Part shown: in pieces, positions 62,450 through 64,000 of the stretch | How positions within the stretch are numbered: the first letter of the stretch is position 1 | Layout: every line of letters starts with the position of its first letter | Assembly: GCA_026419785.1 (NCBI GenBank) | Contig: JAODTK010001599.1 | Coordinates: forward strand, 1 to 64,000 | Reading direction: 5' to 3' | DNA length: 64,000 nucleotides | Source: Sclerodactyla briareus | Lineage: Eukaryota; Echinodermata; Holothuroidea; Dendrochirotida; Sclerodactylidae | The notes under the pieces: generated by a model | Databases searched by the model: none | Told to the model about the DNA's origin: nothing | What the model saw: only the letters and a program-made list of their open reading frames with translations | Translations under genes and position numbers: made by a program

Positions 62450-64000
62450 GTTAGGGCCCTATCCTAAACGAGCGAGCGAGGAGACTCGCCTTCCCAGCAT
62501 GCTAACCCACCAAGCATAACGCGTCTCAATTGGTTTTTTTAATAATGTTTTTGGAAATGTGTAACAGAGACAGGGAAATGATACAGAAAAAAAAACTAAA
62601 TGTAAAAACAGTTCCATAAACATAAAAAACAGCTTCTTTGCATAGATATCAGGGAAATCATATCGCCAAGTGTTTGAACTTTGGCATGACTTCACATAAT
62701 CTGAAAACTAATCATGAATAGTTACTAAAAAAACTATATCAGCTTTGGTGCGAATCCTTTGGGCCTCACGCCCTAATGTCCTTCCTCAAAACACTTTCTT
62801 TCTGAGTTCGAAAAACGTTTCCAAAACGTGTCATCAGAGAACGTGAGCGAAGGACGTTGTGGAAACATTCTACTATTGATATCAAAATTAGGCCTACTGA
62901 TTCGAAATATAGCCAAACATTAAAAATTGGTTAACAACATCTCGTGTTTGTGGGGCTGTCGGCGGGGCGCGGCCGTCGTAATCACCATCCAAGGGAGGCC
63001 CCAACTACCAAATGTCGAAGTGAATACGTTTGGCTGATATGACGTCTTATGAACTACCGAATAGTTCTCAAAAGGTTGAAGGGTTTGTCACGAGTAGTAG
63101 AACATTTCTCTTGGTAACAGGCCCCAGTAGCTACCATTGACGTGATCGTCTGTCGAACTGACAAGAAAAAACGACGGGACGTTGCATGGGGGGGGGGGGG
63201 GGACGTCACGATGTAGAAAAATCACCCAGGCAATTCGATTATCGATCCGAGTTATCATCACGAGAGATGCCAAGTAATTAGTTTCGATATCCGTGAGGCG
63301 ATTCATAAATATCGTCAAATCTATCATTCGGGTGCCGGCCTCTTCAAAGTTTCAGGACGTCTGAGAGTCCACATTTTGAACGTTATCCTTTCTACGTTAA
63401 GTAAAAATGTAATCGAAATGAAACGTTCTCGGAAACGTTAATCGTTAACCGGTATTGTTTACCGGGACATTGGCCCTTGGCACCATTGAATATTGCCTAT
63501 GTGGTGTACGTATCCACATGTAGTCTAATTCGCCAAAACATCTGTGTTGTCGGTTATTTTAGTTTCGATTGCGATATGATTATCACAGTTCTAGGTGGTA
63601 GGCCTATATTTAGAAAATTCGTTGTTGTATATTCGTATGAACTAGTTCATTCCAATTAATGCGTGCAACCTCAAATCATTGGTTGGGGGATTACATAACA
63701 GCTCTTCTCAAGAAGTTAATGTTTCCAGACAGTTTTGCTGCATAAGTGTATGATCCGTACTGATCGTGCATATTTCTCCTCCCATTGTAAATGTCAGTCT
63801 TGAACACTTTACGGCATATAGCGATTCATCAGTACGCCGCTTCGTTAAGTGGTTGGCGGCCCTTTCTGAATCTTGCCATCACAGAAGTAAGAACGAATTC
63901 TTTCGGTACTGATAGTTTCATGTTTAACATGCATGGTTAATTACATGAAATCACAGGATGGGCTACGAAATGCCCGACAGGGAGACCACGAGTCTCCAGC
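62450..64000. other. Non-coding right end
   Basis: No gene recognised. A run of about 14 G lies at 63,188-63,201, and TAGGCCTA copies at 62,889 and 63,599. Confidence 0.4.

Noticed and set aside
1-64000. CRISPR arrays, operons, prophage or bacterial defence systems
   Set aside because: No regular spacer-repeat arrays and no tightly packed long frames; the window is eukaryotic in character.

Overview
This window looks like non-coding nuclear DNA from an animal, most likely a marine deuterostome invertebrate such as an echinoderm or hemichordate. The reasons are: no operons or bacterial gene packing; decayed LINE retrotransposons; a helix-loop-helix gene of the metazoan Id family; many microsatellites, minisatellites and long G or C homopolymers; and about 15 copies of the palindrome TAGGCCTA where roughly one is expected by chance. 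I recall that palindrome being common in ambulacrarian genomes, but the taxon call is an inference. Almost all open frames here are short. The longest, about 160-180 codons, are what random sequence of this composition would give on six frames, so I did not annotate them as genes.

Layout. 1-9 kb: hexamer repeats, G/C-tract repeats, a broken LINE reverse-transcriptase fragment on the minus strand (4.2-4.65 kb) between two direct repeats, and the first copies of a recurrent hairpin/poly-C repeat. 9-22 kb: TG/CA-rich repeats, several two- or three-unit tandem duplications (14.2, 18.1 and 20.3 kb), a second copy of the 6.2 kb repeat at 16.8-17.4 kb, and a double RFX X-box at 17.8 kb. 22-25 kb: GAGTCC hexamer repeats flank a 1.28 kb non-autonomous DNA transposon with terminal inverted repeats and subterminal arrays of TTCTCATGAGAA. 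25-34 kb: mostly unique, with a hairpin at 27.5 kb, a LINE/SINE-like tail at 29.65 kb and a 100-bp minisatellite at 30.8-31.1 kb. 34.3-35.9 kb: a heavily frameshifted L2-type LINE on the plus strand. 36.9-37.05 kb: a promoter-like cluster (X-box, CRE, TATA-like box).

The one gene I can name is at 39,991-40,353 on the plus strand: an Id/extramacrochaetae-like HLH protein without a basic region. Further right, 45.0-45.7 kb holds a satellite-like cluster, and 52.9-53.3 and 56.3-56.6 kb share another repeat family. A short well-formed exon lies at 60,380-60,532 with an excellent splice donor. A few other small frames are listed at low confidence.

I see no rRNA, no tRNA, no CRISPR array and no bacterial-type gene cluster. 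The most interesting structures are mobile or repetitive: the nine-copy hairpin/poly-C family, the TTCTCATGAGAA transposon, and the TAGGCCTA excess.
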